60,551 bases of DNA from Planctomycetota bacterium (GTDB lineage: Bacteria > Planctomycetota > Planctomycetia > Gemmatales > Gemmataceae): positions 1-60,551 of the forward strand of contig RFZJ01000014.1 in the NCBI GenBank assembly GCA_009920765.1, written 5' to 3'. Numbering within the stretch: position 1 is the stretch's first letter; each line of letters opens with the position of its first letter. The notes below the pieces were generated by a model. The model did no database searches and had not been told where the DNA came from. It saw nothing but the letters and a program-made list of their open reading frames with translations. This document shows positions 45,617 through 56,959 of the stretch, piece after piece. Position numbers and translations under genes: made by a program.

Positions 45617-46369
45617 ATGACAGAATGTATTTTAAAAATCGAGAATGTCACCAAGGCTTTCAAAGCAATTAGAATGCCTAAAATCCAAGCCTTGGATAAT
45701 ATCTGTTTGAATGTGCCAAGGAATACCATCATAGGGATTGTTGGCTCCAATCGTGCGGGAAAATCAACACTTTTAAAACTTGCGTTGGGTTTGATCAAAC
45801 CTGATTCTGGTTCAATAACAAGGTTTTCAAAACCAGTTTCAGATCGTTCAACCTTGAAGCATATTGGTGCGGTATTAGAATCCCCCGTTTTCCCTTCACA
45901 CCTGACACCTACATCCATTCTTAACATTCTTGGATCACTTTCAGGCATTGCTTCAGAAGATTTACCCCGGATGATAATCGAGGCATTGACCAAGGTAGGC
46001 TTGGAAGACAGACTAGAACAAAGTGTTGGGGGATTCTCCCGAGGCATGACACAGCGGCTTCTAATCGCCCAGGCTATTCTCGCGACCCCCACTTTACTAA
46101 TTCTTGATGAACCTCTCGAAGGTTTGGATTTCGATGCCAGACACAAGGTGCGCAATCTTTTGACCCATTGGCGTCAGGAAGGCCGAAGTGTAATCATCGT
46201 TTCTCACGAGCTTGAAGAAATAGAATCTCTTTGCGACAGGATTATCTTGCTTGTAAATGGAAAAATAATAAGAGATGAACCAATTGAAAACTGGCGTGGG
46301 AACAGCGAAGGCCCTTTCCTTCAAAAAGCCATGCAATTTGCCTCCGCCAACACAACACCACTTGGATAA
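45617..46369 (+). CDS. ABC transporter ATP-binding protein
   Basis: The 250 residues contain Walker A (GSNRAGKST, about 49-57), a degenerate signature motif (VGGFSRGMTQRLLIAQ), Walker B (TLLILDEPLEGLD) and a switch His (IIVSHELEE). The pattern resembles the ATPases of ABC-2 exporters such as GldA or lipid/drug exporters. Position four of Walker A is Arg where nearly all ABC ATPases have Gly (GxNGAGKS); the GxxxxGKS frame is otherwise intact. The permease gene follows after five bases. It is preceded by a plausible promoter. Exported substrate unknown. Confidence 0.93.
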   Translation: MTECILKIENVTKAFKAIRMPKIQALDNICLNVPRNTIIGIVGSNRAGKSTLLKLALGLIKPDSGSITRFSKPVSDRSTLKHIGAVLESPVFPSHLTPTSILNILGSLSGIASEDLPRMIIEALTKVGLEDRLEQSVGGFSRGMTQRLLIAQAILATPTLLILDEPLEGLDFDARHKVRNLLTHWRQEGRSVIIVSHELEEIESLCDRIILLVNGKIIRDEPIENWRGNSEGPFLQKAMQFASANTTPLG

Positions 46370-46374
46370 TCCAA

Positions 46375-47379
46375 ATGACAGGATCACAATTTCTCCAAAT
46401 CATGAAGTGTCTCACAGGCGAATCATTACGCCAGGCTGTTGCATCGCATCTTTTTCCTCTGCTTCTTTTTTATTCGGCCTCGATAATCACCCTGGCAGCA
46501 ACGGTAAGGTTTTCAAACATTCCCGATGCTGCAAATTATGAAATCGCACAGCGCGCACCAGTTGAGGAAGCAGCCCGCATAGGCCCGGAAGAATTAGAAA
46601 AATCTGGGATACCCTTAATCCAAGGAGAAATCAGGCTTTTGTTCGGTGTAGTCAAAATGCCTTGGTTAAAGTTTAAAGAAAACGCCATTCGATACTTTGA
46701 ATCCATGTTGGTCTTTTTCACTTCAGATGCGGTTGGCCTAGTCTTCGCATTGATCTGGACTGCAGGGTTCATCCCAGAATTTCTGCAAGGCTTCTGGTGG
46801 AGCATGCTGCGCCTTCGCCCTTTATCCACCGGCTTTATGCTTCTTGGAAAAGCCTTCTCCGTGGTTATAGTTCTATGCCTTCACGGAATAATTTTAATAG
46901 GCGGTACTTGGATTGCCCTTGGAATTGCAACTAATGTTTGGAACGGATTATTCCTATGGTCTTTCGCAATATTGATCATCCAATTTTTTTGCTTTTATCC
47001 AGCTTCGGTATTTCTTGGAACATGGAGCAGAAGCACCATGGTGGCAATTATTGGTTCGATCGCATTCTGGGCCATCTGCTGGTTGGTGAATCACGCCCAC
47101 ATCGGAAACCTTGCCCAAAATAGTGGAGCACCCCCATCAAGTGTTGCAATCTGGTTGATCGATATAGCCTACTGGGCACTTCCAAAACCCATCGACTTCA
47201 GCATTATTTTGAGTGATTTGACAGGAACAATAAAAGAATTCCCGCCTCCAACCGCATGGATGAATGCTTGGGAATGTGGAAAAGTTCCTCCCATTGCCAG
47301 CATCGGGACATCAATGCTTTCAAGCGCCTTGGTATTATGGCTTTCGTGTATGGAACTTAAAGACCCGGTAAAAGAATAA
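46375..47379 (+). CDS. ABC-2-type permease
   Basis: The 334 residues have about six membrane helices (around 22-40, 113-135, 160-185, 195-215, 220-245 and 310-325), with a long periplasmic loop between the first two, as in ABC-2 permeases of the GldF or multidrug type. No enzyme motif is present. The gene follows the ATP-binding protein by five bases and is convergent with, and directly abutting, a DUF1501 gene. Sequence resemblance is weak, so the family is called mainly from context and topology. Confidence 0.75.
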   Translation: MTGSQFLQIMKCLTGESLRQAVASHLFPLLLFYSASIITLAATVRFSNIPDAANYEIAQRAPVEEAARIGPEELEKSGIPLIQGEIRLLFGVVKMPWLKFKENAIRYFESMLVFFTSDAVGLVFALIWTAGFIPEFLQGFWWSMLRLRPLSTGFMLLGKAFSVVIVLCLHGIILIGGTWIALGIATNVWNGLFLWSFAILIIQFFCFYPASVFLGTWSRSTMVAIIGSIAFWAICWLVNHAHIGNLAQNSGAPPSSVAIWLIDIAYWALPKPIDFSIILSDLTGTIKEFPPPTAWMNAWECGKVPPIASIGTSMLSSALVLWLSCMELKDPVKE

Positions 47380-48723
47380 TCACGCAAGCAATTCTTTAAC
47401 GGGATTACCCCAGGGGCAAAGTGCCTGGGGGCGATTCAAGCGATCGGTGATTTCAAGCTCATTCGAAATTCCCAGACAATGATAAATGGTGGAAATAATG
47501 TCAGCAGGAACCAGGGGATTCAGGCTGGGATGCGAACCAATCTTATCGCTTGCTCCGTAGACAAAACCCTTTTTAAACCCACCTCCCGCAATCATAAGTG
47601 AGTAACAAAAGTTCCAATGATCACGGCCTGCATTTGCATTTATTTTCGGGGTTCTACCAAAGTCGCCCAAGATTGCAACCATCGTGCGCTCGAGCATCCC
47701 CCTAGATTCCAAATCTCTGATCAAACTGGATACCGCCATGTCAAACTGGGGCAATAACTCTCCCTTAAGTTTCTTAAAGTTGTTGCCATGGGTATCCCAG
47801 GTGGCGTTGGCATCGGGAGCCCAGGAAATACATGCAAGCCTGGTACCCGCTTCAATCAATCTACGCGAGAGCAAAACACTCTGGCCATAAATATTCCTGC
47901 CATAAGCTTCACGAAGTTTGTCGGGTTCCTGTTCGATCTTGAAAGCTGTCCTGGTTCTTTCTGAAGACAGGAGATCAAAGGCCTTGGCTTGATAAGCATC
48001 GAGGTCGCCTAGATTATTGGAGTTAGATTTACCAAAGGCGCTGATAAGGGTACGGCGTTTACCCATACGCAACCCATCAACATCGGGAGAATACGTAAGC
48101 TCAGGAAGGCCAAAATCTGAGTCATTGGGATTGCGCAGTACAAACATCGGATCAAATGATCGACCTAGGATTCCGCCAAAAAAACCAGGTTGTGGTGGCC
48201 CACCTGCCCCTTCCTTCGTCACATAAGGCATTGAGACAAATGGTACGGATGCCCCAAGCGGTGGCCTGTATCTGGCAAGAACCGATCCCATTGCGGGAAT
48301 ATCCGTAGGCTTTGCTCCACCACCCATTTCACCACGATCATGTCCGGTAAGAGATGTGTATACAGCAGCAGCATGCGAATTATTCACCGAATGGTGCATT
48401 GATCGAACCAGCGTTCCATGATGCATAACCTTGGCAAGACCAGGCAGATGTTCACCAAGCATCAACCCAGGAACAGAAGACGCTATTGGTTTAAATTCGC
48501 CACGAATCTCTGCAGGCGCATCGGGCTTCATATCCCACATGTCGAGATGGCTCGAGCCACCATTCAAAAAGATCACAATACAGGAATCCGCCTTGGTGGC
48601 AGATGTTCCGGCAGCACGATTCACTGAGGCACTTAATATTTTAGGCAGGGTCAACCCCGCAATGCCTGCTGCTCCAACAGTTAATAACTGCCTGCGATTC
48701 AAATTATTTTTAATTATAGGCAT
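47380..48723 (-). CDS. DUF1501 protein with Tat leader
   Basis: The 447 residues begin MPIIKNNLNRRQLLTVGAAG, a twin-arginine leader, and continue with FLNGGSSHLDMWDMKPDA, HHSVNNSHAAAVYTSLTG and late AILGDFGRTPKINANAGRDH. It is the fourth DUF1501 gene of the window and the only one without an adjacent DUF1549/DUF1553 or propeller partner. An ATG four codons upstream (48735) is an alternative start. Its stop abuts the stop of the convergent ABC permease gene. Confidence 0.92.
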   Translation of the reverse strand: MPIIKNNLNRRQLLTVGAAGIAGLTLPKILSASVNRAAGTSATKADSCIVIFLNGGSSHLDMWDMKPDAPAEIRGEFKPIASSVPGLMLGEHLPGLAKVMHHGTLVRSMHHSVNNSHAAAVYTSLTGHDRGEMGGGAKPTDIPAMGSVLARYRPPLGASVPFVSMPYVTKEGAGGPPQPGFFGGILGRSFDPMFVLRNPNDSDFGLPELTYSPDVDGLRMGKRRTLISAFGKSNSNNLGDLDAYQAKAFDLLSSERTRTAFKIEQEPDKLREAYGRNIYGQSVLLSRRLIEAGTRLACISWAPDANATWDTHGNNFKKLKGELLPQFDMAVSSLIRDLESRGMLERTMVAILGDFGRTPKINANAGRDHWNFCYSLMIAGGGFKKGFVYGASDKIGSHPSLNPLVPADIISTIYHCLGISNELEITDRLNRPQALCPWGNPVKELLA

Positions 48724-48834
48724 GAATAGAACCATGATTCCATCGGTGGTATGATGATTATGCCTTATAAATGATGTTATCGCAAGGATTTAATTACTTT
48801 TTAGAGCAGGTAGATTTTAGAGAATGAAAGCAAA

Positions 48835-49707
48835 ATGATTAACCGTAAAGGACGGGCTTTTACCCTGATCGAATTGCTGGTCGTGATTGCAATCATCGCA
48901 ATTCTGATTGGTTTTTTACTGCCTGCGATTCAAAAGGTAAGAATGTCTGCAGGTAAAATCACATGCATTGACAACCTCAGGCAACTTGGGCTGGCATTTC
49001 AAAACTATCATTCAAACCAAGGGAGCTTGCCACCCGGATCAGTCACCACGCCACAGCCTCAGGCTTGGCCCATGTTTCTCCTACCTTACATTGAGCAGGA
49101 AGCTCTGGCAAAAGCTTTGCCTCGAACCACCGCATGGGATGATCCCGCGGTACAACCCTATGTTTCGAAAACACTAAATATGTTTGTTTGCCCAAACGCT
49201 CCGGGGGGAAGGATCAGCAAGTATTTCAACCTTAGTTTTGGCGTTTGCGATTACACCATCATATATGATGTGGATCCCGGGTTAATTGCATTGGGAGTAC
49301 TGATGCCATGGAATGGCGACCCATTGGGCCCGATCGGGGAAGACCGACCATGCACCTTTTCAGAAATCAAAGATGGATTATCACAGACAATATTATTGGG
49401 TGAAGTCGCAGGTAGGCCGCAATTTTGGAATACTTTGGGATACACAGGCTTAGAAACCGGCCCTGCTGGATGGGCCATACCCAATTGCTTTATTAATCTT
49501 GATGGTGCAAAAAACGATGGATCTGACCAATATGGCCCCTGCGCAGTCAACTGTTACAACAAGCATGAACTTTATGGGTTTCACGACAACGCTGCAGCAG
49601 CCTTATTTTGTGATGCCCATGTTTCAATGTTGAAATTTGGTACCAGCATCAAAGTCGTTGCAGCGCTTGTAACCCGCAATGGTGAAGAACCAAGCCCAGA
49701 ATATTAG
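48835..49707 (+). CDS. DUF1559 prepilin-type secreted protein
   Basis: The 290 residues start with a prepilin leader ([24 protein letters not shown]; processing expected before Phe or Thr) followed by LLPAIQKVRMSAGKITCIDN, the DUF1559 signature, and end with a family-typical FHDNAAAALFCDAHV segment. It is a single gene, divergent from DUF1501 and overlapping argJ at its 3' end by four bases. Compared with the other DUF1559 copy here it has the GF-to-AF change at the processing site, which usually needs Gly at -1 in prepilins; the residue before Phe is Ala. Confidence 0.9.
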   Translation: MINRKGRAFTLIELLVVIAIIAILIGFLLPAIQKVRMSAGKITCIDNLRQLGLAFQNYHSNQGSLPPGSVTTPQPQAWPMFLLPYIEQEALAKALPRTTAWDDPAVQPYVSKTLNMFVCPNAPGGRISKYFNLSFGVCDYTIIYDVDPGLIALGVLMPWNGDPLGPIGEDRPCTFSEIKDGLSQTILLGEVAGRPQFWNTLGYTGLETGPAGWAIPNCFINLDGAKNDGSDQYGPCAVNCYNKHELYGFHDNAAAALFCDAHVSMLKFGTSIKVVAALVTRNGEEPSPEY

Positions 49708-50900
49708 GTTGTATAATCGGCGTTCAAGCGCACATATTCCTGCGTTAAATCGCAAGTCTGATAGGTGCATTTCCCTTTCCCGAGATTGAAAAGCAATTTC
49801 AAGGTTACATTTCGATTGTTTTTAAGATAAGCAGAAGCAAGCTTGGGATCAAAGTCCACGGGAGTGCCATCTTTGTAAAGAAGCATATCTCCCATCCAAA
49901 GAGAAAGATTTTTTTCCTCGAAGTTAACACCTGCATAACCCGCTGCCGAAACCACCCTGCCCCAGTTTGGATCAGCGCCAGAAATCGCAGTCTTTACCAA
50001 CACGCTTTCAGCAACAGTCTTGGCAATCTTTTTAGCCTCTTTATCATCCCGCAAACCTTCCACGGCTATAGTTACAAGATGGTTGGCGCCCTCTGCGTCG
50101 ATTGCAATTTCCTTGGCCAGTTCACAGCAAACCTCGGTCACAACCGCAACAAAAGCGTCCCAATCTCCGCCCAACATTTTACCCGCACCAGATGCACCAT
50201 TTGCAAGAATTATAAGGCTATCATTCGTGCTGGTATGACCTTCCACACTCACACAATTAAACGATTTATCTGAAGCATCGCTGATTAGGGAGGCCAGTTC
50301 GCCATCTGAAGCTTCCGCATCGGTAAAAACAAAGGCCAGCATGGTCGCCATGTTTGGACCAATCATGGCTGCGCCCTTGGCAACGCCAGCTACCACCACT
50401 TGTTTTCCGTTAATGGTGATTTCTTTGGTCACAACCTTGATTTTCGTATCAGTAGTAAGAATCGCATGGGCTGCATCGCTAAGAGACATTGCTGAATCGC
50501 TGAGCAGTTCTGGAGTTTTTCGGATACCAGCCTCAATTACATCCATGGGCAGATGCCTGCCGATGACTCCAGTAGAGCAAACAAGGATTTGTTTATCATC
50601 ACACTTGTTTACTTCTGCAGTAACACTTGCCATCTTTCGGGCATCATCCATTCCTTTCTTTCCGGTACAGGCATTGGCATTTCCGGAGCAGACGATAATC
50701 CCCCGGATAAGATCGGATGGAAGTCTTTCCTTGCAAAGATGAACAGGGGCAGCCTTGACTTTGTTGGTGGTAAAAACCCCTGCTGCAGATGCTGGAAAAT
50801 CGGAAAAGAACAATGCGAGATCTTTTCTTAAAGGATCTGGGCGAATGCCGCTATGTAGGCCGCAATAACGAAACCCTACAGGCAAGAACCAACTATCCAT
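49704..50900 (-). CDS. argJ: ornithine acetyltransferase / N-acetylglutamate synthase
   Basis: ArgJ transfers the acetyl group from N-acetylornithine to glutamate, recycling acetyl in arginine synthesis; some also use acetyl-CoA. The 398 residues carry the self-cleavage site GPNMATMLAF with Thr at about 186 as the new N-terminal nucleophile, plus CSGNANACTG earlier and GADPNWGRVVSAAGY later, all diagnostic. The ATG at 50900 has GGAG nine bases upstream; the frame extends to 50915. It overlaps DUF1559 convergently by four bases. Mono- versus bifunctional activity cannot be told from sequence. Confidence 0.97.
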   Translation of the reverse strand: MDSWFLPVGFRYCGLHSGIRPDPLRKDLALFFSDFPASAAGVFTTNKVKAAPVHLCKERLPSDLIRGIIVCSGNANACTGKKGMDDARKMASVTAEVNKCDDKQILVCSTGVIGRHLPMDVIEAGIRKTPELLSDSAMSLSDAAHAILTTDTKIKVVTKEITINGKQVVVAGVAKGAAMIGPNMATMLAFVFTDAEASDGELASLISDASDKSFNCVSVEGHTSTNDSLIILANGASGAGKMLGGDWDAFVAVVTEVCCELAKEIAIDAEGANHLVTIAVEGLRDDKEAKKIAKTVAESVLVKTAISGADPNWGRVVSAAGYAGVNFEEKNLSLWMGDMLLYKDGTPVDFDPKLASAYLKNNRNVTLKLLFNLGKGKCTYQTCDLTQEYVRLNADYTT

Positions 50901-50933
50901 TTCTAAAAACTCCATGACGAAAAATTATTCGCA

Positions 50934-53130
50934 CTATCGCTTGAGTGAATAAAAGACAGCCGCCTTACCAAGCTTTAAGGCACTATCATAATCGTAACCA
51001 AGGCAATCGGTTGACTTATGCTTTTCCAAGGCGCAGCCGAGATCATATTTGCTGTAAATCACAACCCATCTGTTATTCAGTTTGATTCCTTCCAACAAGG
51101 GAGAGACATTTTTAAACTCAGCTTCAGGCCTACCATCAGCCCCCTCTCTTCTGCATCGCAATTCACGCAAAGCTTCTCCATTCAATTGATGACTGTAAAG
51201 CTCATCTGTCAAGGGTATGGGCTGTAATTTCAATTTCTTGTCTTCCCAAAGCTGTTCCATGAAGGTTCTAAAGGAAGTATCAAAAGACTTCGCCCCACAA
51301 CATGCATCTGCAAGCAGCACTCCCCCAGTTTCAAGGTTGAAGCGCAACTGGTTCATTTGCTGTTTTTGAAAATTAAACGCACTTCTACCATGCATGTATA
51401 GGAACCGAAAATCCACGATGTTGTCGGAAGCAAGGGGTAAAGGGATGGTTTCAAGAGAAACATCAAGCCCGGATTTACGCACATCCGCCATCAGGTTTCG
51501 CATGGCAAGAGGTGCAGGTTGCCAATCGCCTTCATGCTTGATTTGGGCGACCCTAAGGAAGCCCCTACGAACCGTTGATTTCAAATCGCCCTTGAAGATT
51601 TCAACTTCGGTAAGCCTTGGTTTAGGAGCTTCAAGGCCAGTTGCATAAGCAATAATGTTAGCACCTAATTGAAACGCTGTAACTCCCCTGCCAACATTAG
51701 TGGCGTTAGCCTCCCAATATCCGCTGATTGCCTTGGGACTATACATTAAAATGGTCTTGCAACCCTGCTGGATTCCCCAGAGTGGGAACTCTCCGGGCGG
51801 TACGGCAAACTTACCGCTAGCAAGCCAAACCGCATGAGAATCTGGAAGTAAAACCAAAGGATTGTCTGGGAACATTTCTTTGCACATGCTTCGGAAATCT
51901 GCATCAAACTCAGGTCTGCCACAGCAAGCCTCTGCAAAAACAAATCCCCCATTATTCAGGTATTCCCTGAGAATATCGCGTTCTTTACCCGTTGGGGCAC
52001 GATTATGTCCATTAAAATAGGTAACTGGGGATTGTAACAGATCAGCAGCAAGATCTTTGATTTGATCCTCCTGCTCTGCGAGTTTGGCCCGGGAATCAAA
52101 TATCTGCCATGCCATCGGCTGACCCTTGAACAATTCCTTCGTGACAAAAGCTACGAGGTTCTTGCAATCGCTACGTTTATTATTCCAATCATCGCCCCGG
52201 TTGTAAGCAAGCTTGGTCATAAGAACCGGAGTTCGACCCTTTGAGAGAAAAAGTAAAGAAAAGCTCGTGGCAACCACGGGCCAATGATCAAACTGCCTGC
52301 CTTCGCCATCCCAACGGCCATCCGCTTTTTGTGTCTCGACAAAAAATTCGCAACCCAGCCTATACCAGTCATGACCACCGATAAATCGGTTGCCTGTAAG
52401 CCGACCTACTCTTTCAATTCCATAAAGCCCATAGTAGGGATGTTGAAAAGCAGCACGGGCACGCTCGACGGTAAGCTTGGCAGGAAAATTATTCCCAACC
52501 CAGCGCATGGCATCAGCAACCGCTTTGTTCTCTTCGTAAATCCCACAGAGTTCAGCAACGCCATCATCTCGGAGTTTTTGTCGGCCAACCTCCAGATCAG
52601 CACCAGTGATTAGCAGATTGGAAAGGCCAGCGGTGGTGTAAGCCAAGCAAAGCATATTGCGTGTTGGAATTATCGCCGGAGCCAAAGGCACGTTCGCCGT
52701 AGCTCCACCCATCTTTAAGCTTTGCAGATTTAAGCCAATCAACATTGCGCTGGATGCGATCGCGATCTTGTGGTTGTTTTGCCAGGCAAAAAACCATGGT
52801 TTGAAGCCCGACAGTATAAGTTTGGGAAGGAGGAATGCCACGGAGGTATTCAAGTCCACGCTTCATCATTTCGTCTTCAGGGGGTACGCCGCAATTTAAT
52901 AGCGATAACATCGCAAGTGAAGTCCAGCCACCTTTGCGAATGTTACTTTCAGCATCCAATTCCCAATTTCCCCTACCCTTTTCCATATCGCGCAAATATT
53001 GGATACCCTTATCAATCGATACACGAACCTTATCAACCAATTTCTCGGGGGCTTGGTAGGCATGTGAAGTCGGCATTGCGACTACAAAGCCGATCAAAAT
53101 TGCAACTATAAACATTATCCGGGCATTCAT
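50934..53130 (-). pseudogene. DUF4159 / prenyltransferase-like toroid protein, frameshifted
   Basis: One gene is split over two frames. From ATG 53130 the first 150 or so codons give a signal peptide and terpenoid-cyclase-like helical repeats up to GDNSNTQYALLGLH, then run into a stop at 52597. The second frame picks up at about 52640 with YTTAGLSNLLITGADLE and continues to 50934 through ERVGRLTGNRFIGGHDWYRL, the DUF4159 domain (YFNGHNRAPTGKERDILREY) and a C-terminal part. From memory, relatives have about 40 more residues between these points, so a deletion plus frame change at 52627-52644 is likely. Domain calls are good; the exact lesion is inferred. It may be inactive, or an assembly artefact. 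Confidence 0.78.
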
Positions 53131-53245
53131 TTATCAAACTCCAAATAAGCAGTTAACTTCACGTATTGTACCCTTATCTGGGAAGAATAAAAAGGAAACA
53201 TCGGATTCCCTGTAAATGAAAGTAGCCATACCTTGATTCAACAGG

Positions 53246-53251
53246 TATAAT
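53246..53251 (+). promoter_or_regulatory. -10 element ahead of the TPP riboswitch
   Basis: A perfect TATAAT lies about ten bases before the riboswitch. No good -35 is evident at the usual spacing. Confidence 0.55.
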
Positions 53252-53259
53252 GCCTAAGA

Positions 53260-55494
<2,235 letters not shown>

Positions 55495-55546
55495 TAGACT
55501 GAACCAAGTTATTCCTTTTTTCTAAAAACCACCCAAACTATCATTT

Positions 55547-55585
55547 TAAGCAAAGTCAGGGCCAACCATGACTTTGCTTATTTTA
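55547..55585 (+). terminator. rho-independent terminator of thiC
   Basis: AAGCAAAGTCA (55548-55558) pairs perfectly with TGACTTTGCTT (55569-55579), an 11-bp stem with a 10-base loop, followed by ATTTTA. It lies about 50 bases beyond the thiC stop. The T tract is short. Confidence 0.75.
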
Positions 55586-55748
55586 CGTAACCAAGCTAAT
55601 CCCCCTGACACGCATTATCATTATGATCATTATTAAGCAAAAGGTTTAACTCAGATTCATTTCCATCCGATAAAATAGGAGCATCTGAATTTTTAATTTA
55701 TATTTCGTTCCGAGCTTCAATGTCCAACAGCGCTGGTGGGTTTGGCGG

Positions 55749-56951
55749 ATGTCGGAAGTATCAACAGAAAACGCTTATGTAATTGCGAATGTTACCCCTA
55801 TTTCTTCAGAGGTTAGCGGCCCAGTGGTCGCCCTTTATGTTGATGACAACATGGTGGTAAAGCCCGGTGATCCTCTGATACAAATAGACCCGATTCCATT
55901 TCAACTGGAAGTTGACCAAGCCCTTGCTGATTTCAAACAGGCCAAATCTGAAGCAGATGCAGCACGTTTTAATGTCAGACTCGTCCGCGAGGACAGGATT
56001 GCATTGCTTGATGGCGCACGGGCAAAAATGCAGGAAAAAGAAGAGCTGGTAAAATCGAGTGAAATCGAAATCCAGACTCGCGAGCAAATTCATGCCAAGG
56101 AAAAAGAACTTCTTCAATCAGCCAAGGCACAACTCCCTGGCTTGGAAGCCCTGAAAGTTAACGCTGGTGACTATTATGTGCGTTTTCAACGGTTGGCAGC
56201 CAGTGGCGACATTCCCGTTCAAGACAAGGACAACAAAGAAGCTGTTTTCCGTGAGGCAACAGCCAAGGTGGAATCTCTTAAAAGCCAGATTTCCTCATCA
56301 GAAAAACAAGTACTTGCGAGTGGCTTACAATTGCAACAGGCAGGGGTTTTATTCGAGCAAGCAAAACGAAGTTTATTGGAATCAAAAGCAGAAGTTGCCA
56401 AGGCGCAGGCTGCACAAATCCAACCAGATATTGCTATGTCTATAAGCAGAAGCCTGGACAACAAAATCGAGCAGGCACAGGCAAAACTGAGTCTCGCAAG
56501 ACTGCGTTTATCAAACACACTGATTCGCGCACCGCAAGCGGGCATCATAAGCAAGCGAACGGCCCAGTTAGGCCTGACGATTAATTCAAGATCACCCTTT
56601 TTAAGCATAACGCCACTCGACCTTGATAATGTTTGGGTGGTTGCAAACTTACGAGAAGATCAATTGGATCATACCCGTGTCGGGCAGGCGGTTTATGTTC
56701 GGGTGGATGCAATACCAGAAAAGGTATTCTTATGTTGGGTGGAAAGTATATCAGGCGGAACAGGATCAGCGTTTTCGCTATTTCCACCTGATAATGCAAC
56801 TGGCAACTTCACCCGAATCGTACAAAGATTACCTGTTAGATTACGCTTCTTCGACAAGGAGAACATGGACACAAGAATCAGACCAGGTATGTCGTGCAAA
56901 ATACAGATCGACACGAATAAAAAAGTCAAGCAATCGGAATCCCAGTGGTAG
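55749..56951 (+). CDS. HlyD/EmrA-type periplasmic adaptor, N-terminal anchor not seen
   Basis: The 400 residues begin STENAYVIANVTPISSEVSG, the lipoyl/barrel-sandwich start of EmrA/HlyD adaptors, followed by an alpha-helical hairpin (about 55-250) and second lipoyl half with IRAPQAGIISKR (residues about 257-268). Such adaptors normally have an N-terminal membrane helix; here nothing hydrophobic precedes the ATG, and the upstream in-frame extension to 55689 (no ATG, GTG or TTG) adds only a Trp-rich stretch. An AGGAG lies seven bases before an ATT at 55689, so an AUU start is conceivable. The gene leads the efflux operon; the TolC-like gene follows after eight bases. Confidence 0.85.
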   Translation: MSEVSTENAYVIANVTPISSEVSGPVVALYVDDNMVVKPGDPLIQIDPIPFQLEVDQALADFKQAKSEADAARFNVRLVREDRIALLDGARAKMQEKEELVKSSEIEIQTREQIHAKEKELLQSAKAQLPGLEALKVNAGDYYVRFQRLAASGDIPVQDKDNKEAVFREATAKVESLKSQISSSEKQVLASGLQLQQAGVLFEQAKRSLLESKAEVAKAQAAQIQPDIAMSISRSLDNKIEQAQAKLSLARLRLSNTLIRAPQAGIISKRTAQLGLTINSRSPFLSITPLDLDNVWVVANLREDQLDHTRVGQAVYVRVDAIPEKVFLCWVESISGGTGSAFSLFPPDNATGNFTRIVQRLPVRLRFFDKENMDTRIRPGMSCKIQIDTNKKVKQSESQW

Positions 56952-56959
56952 GAAAGTAA

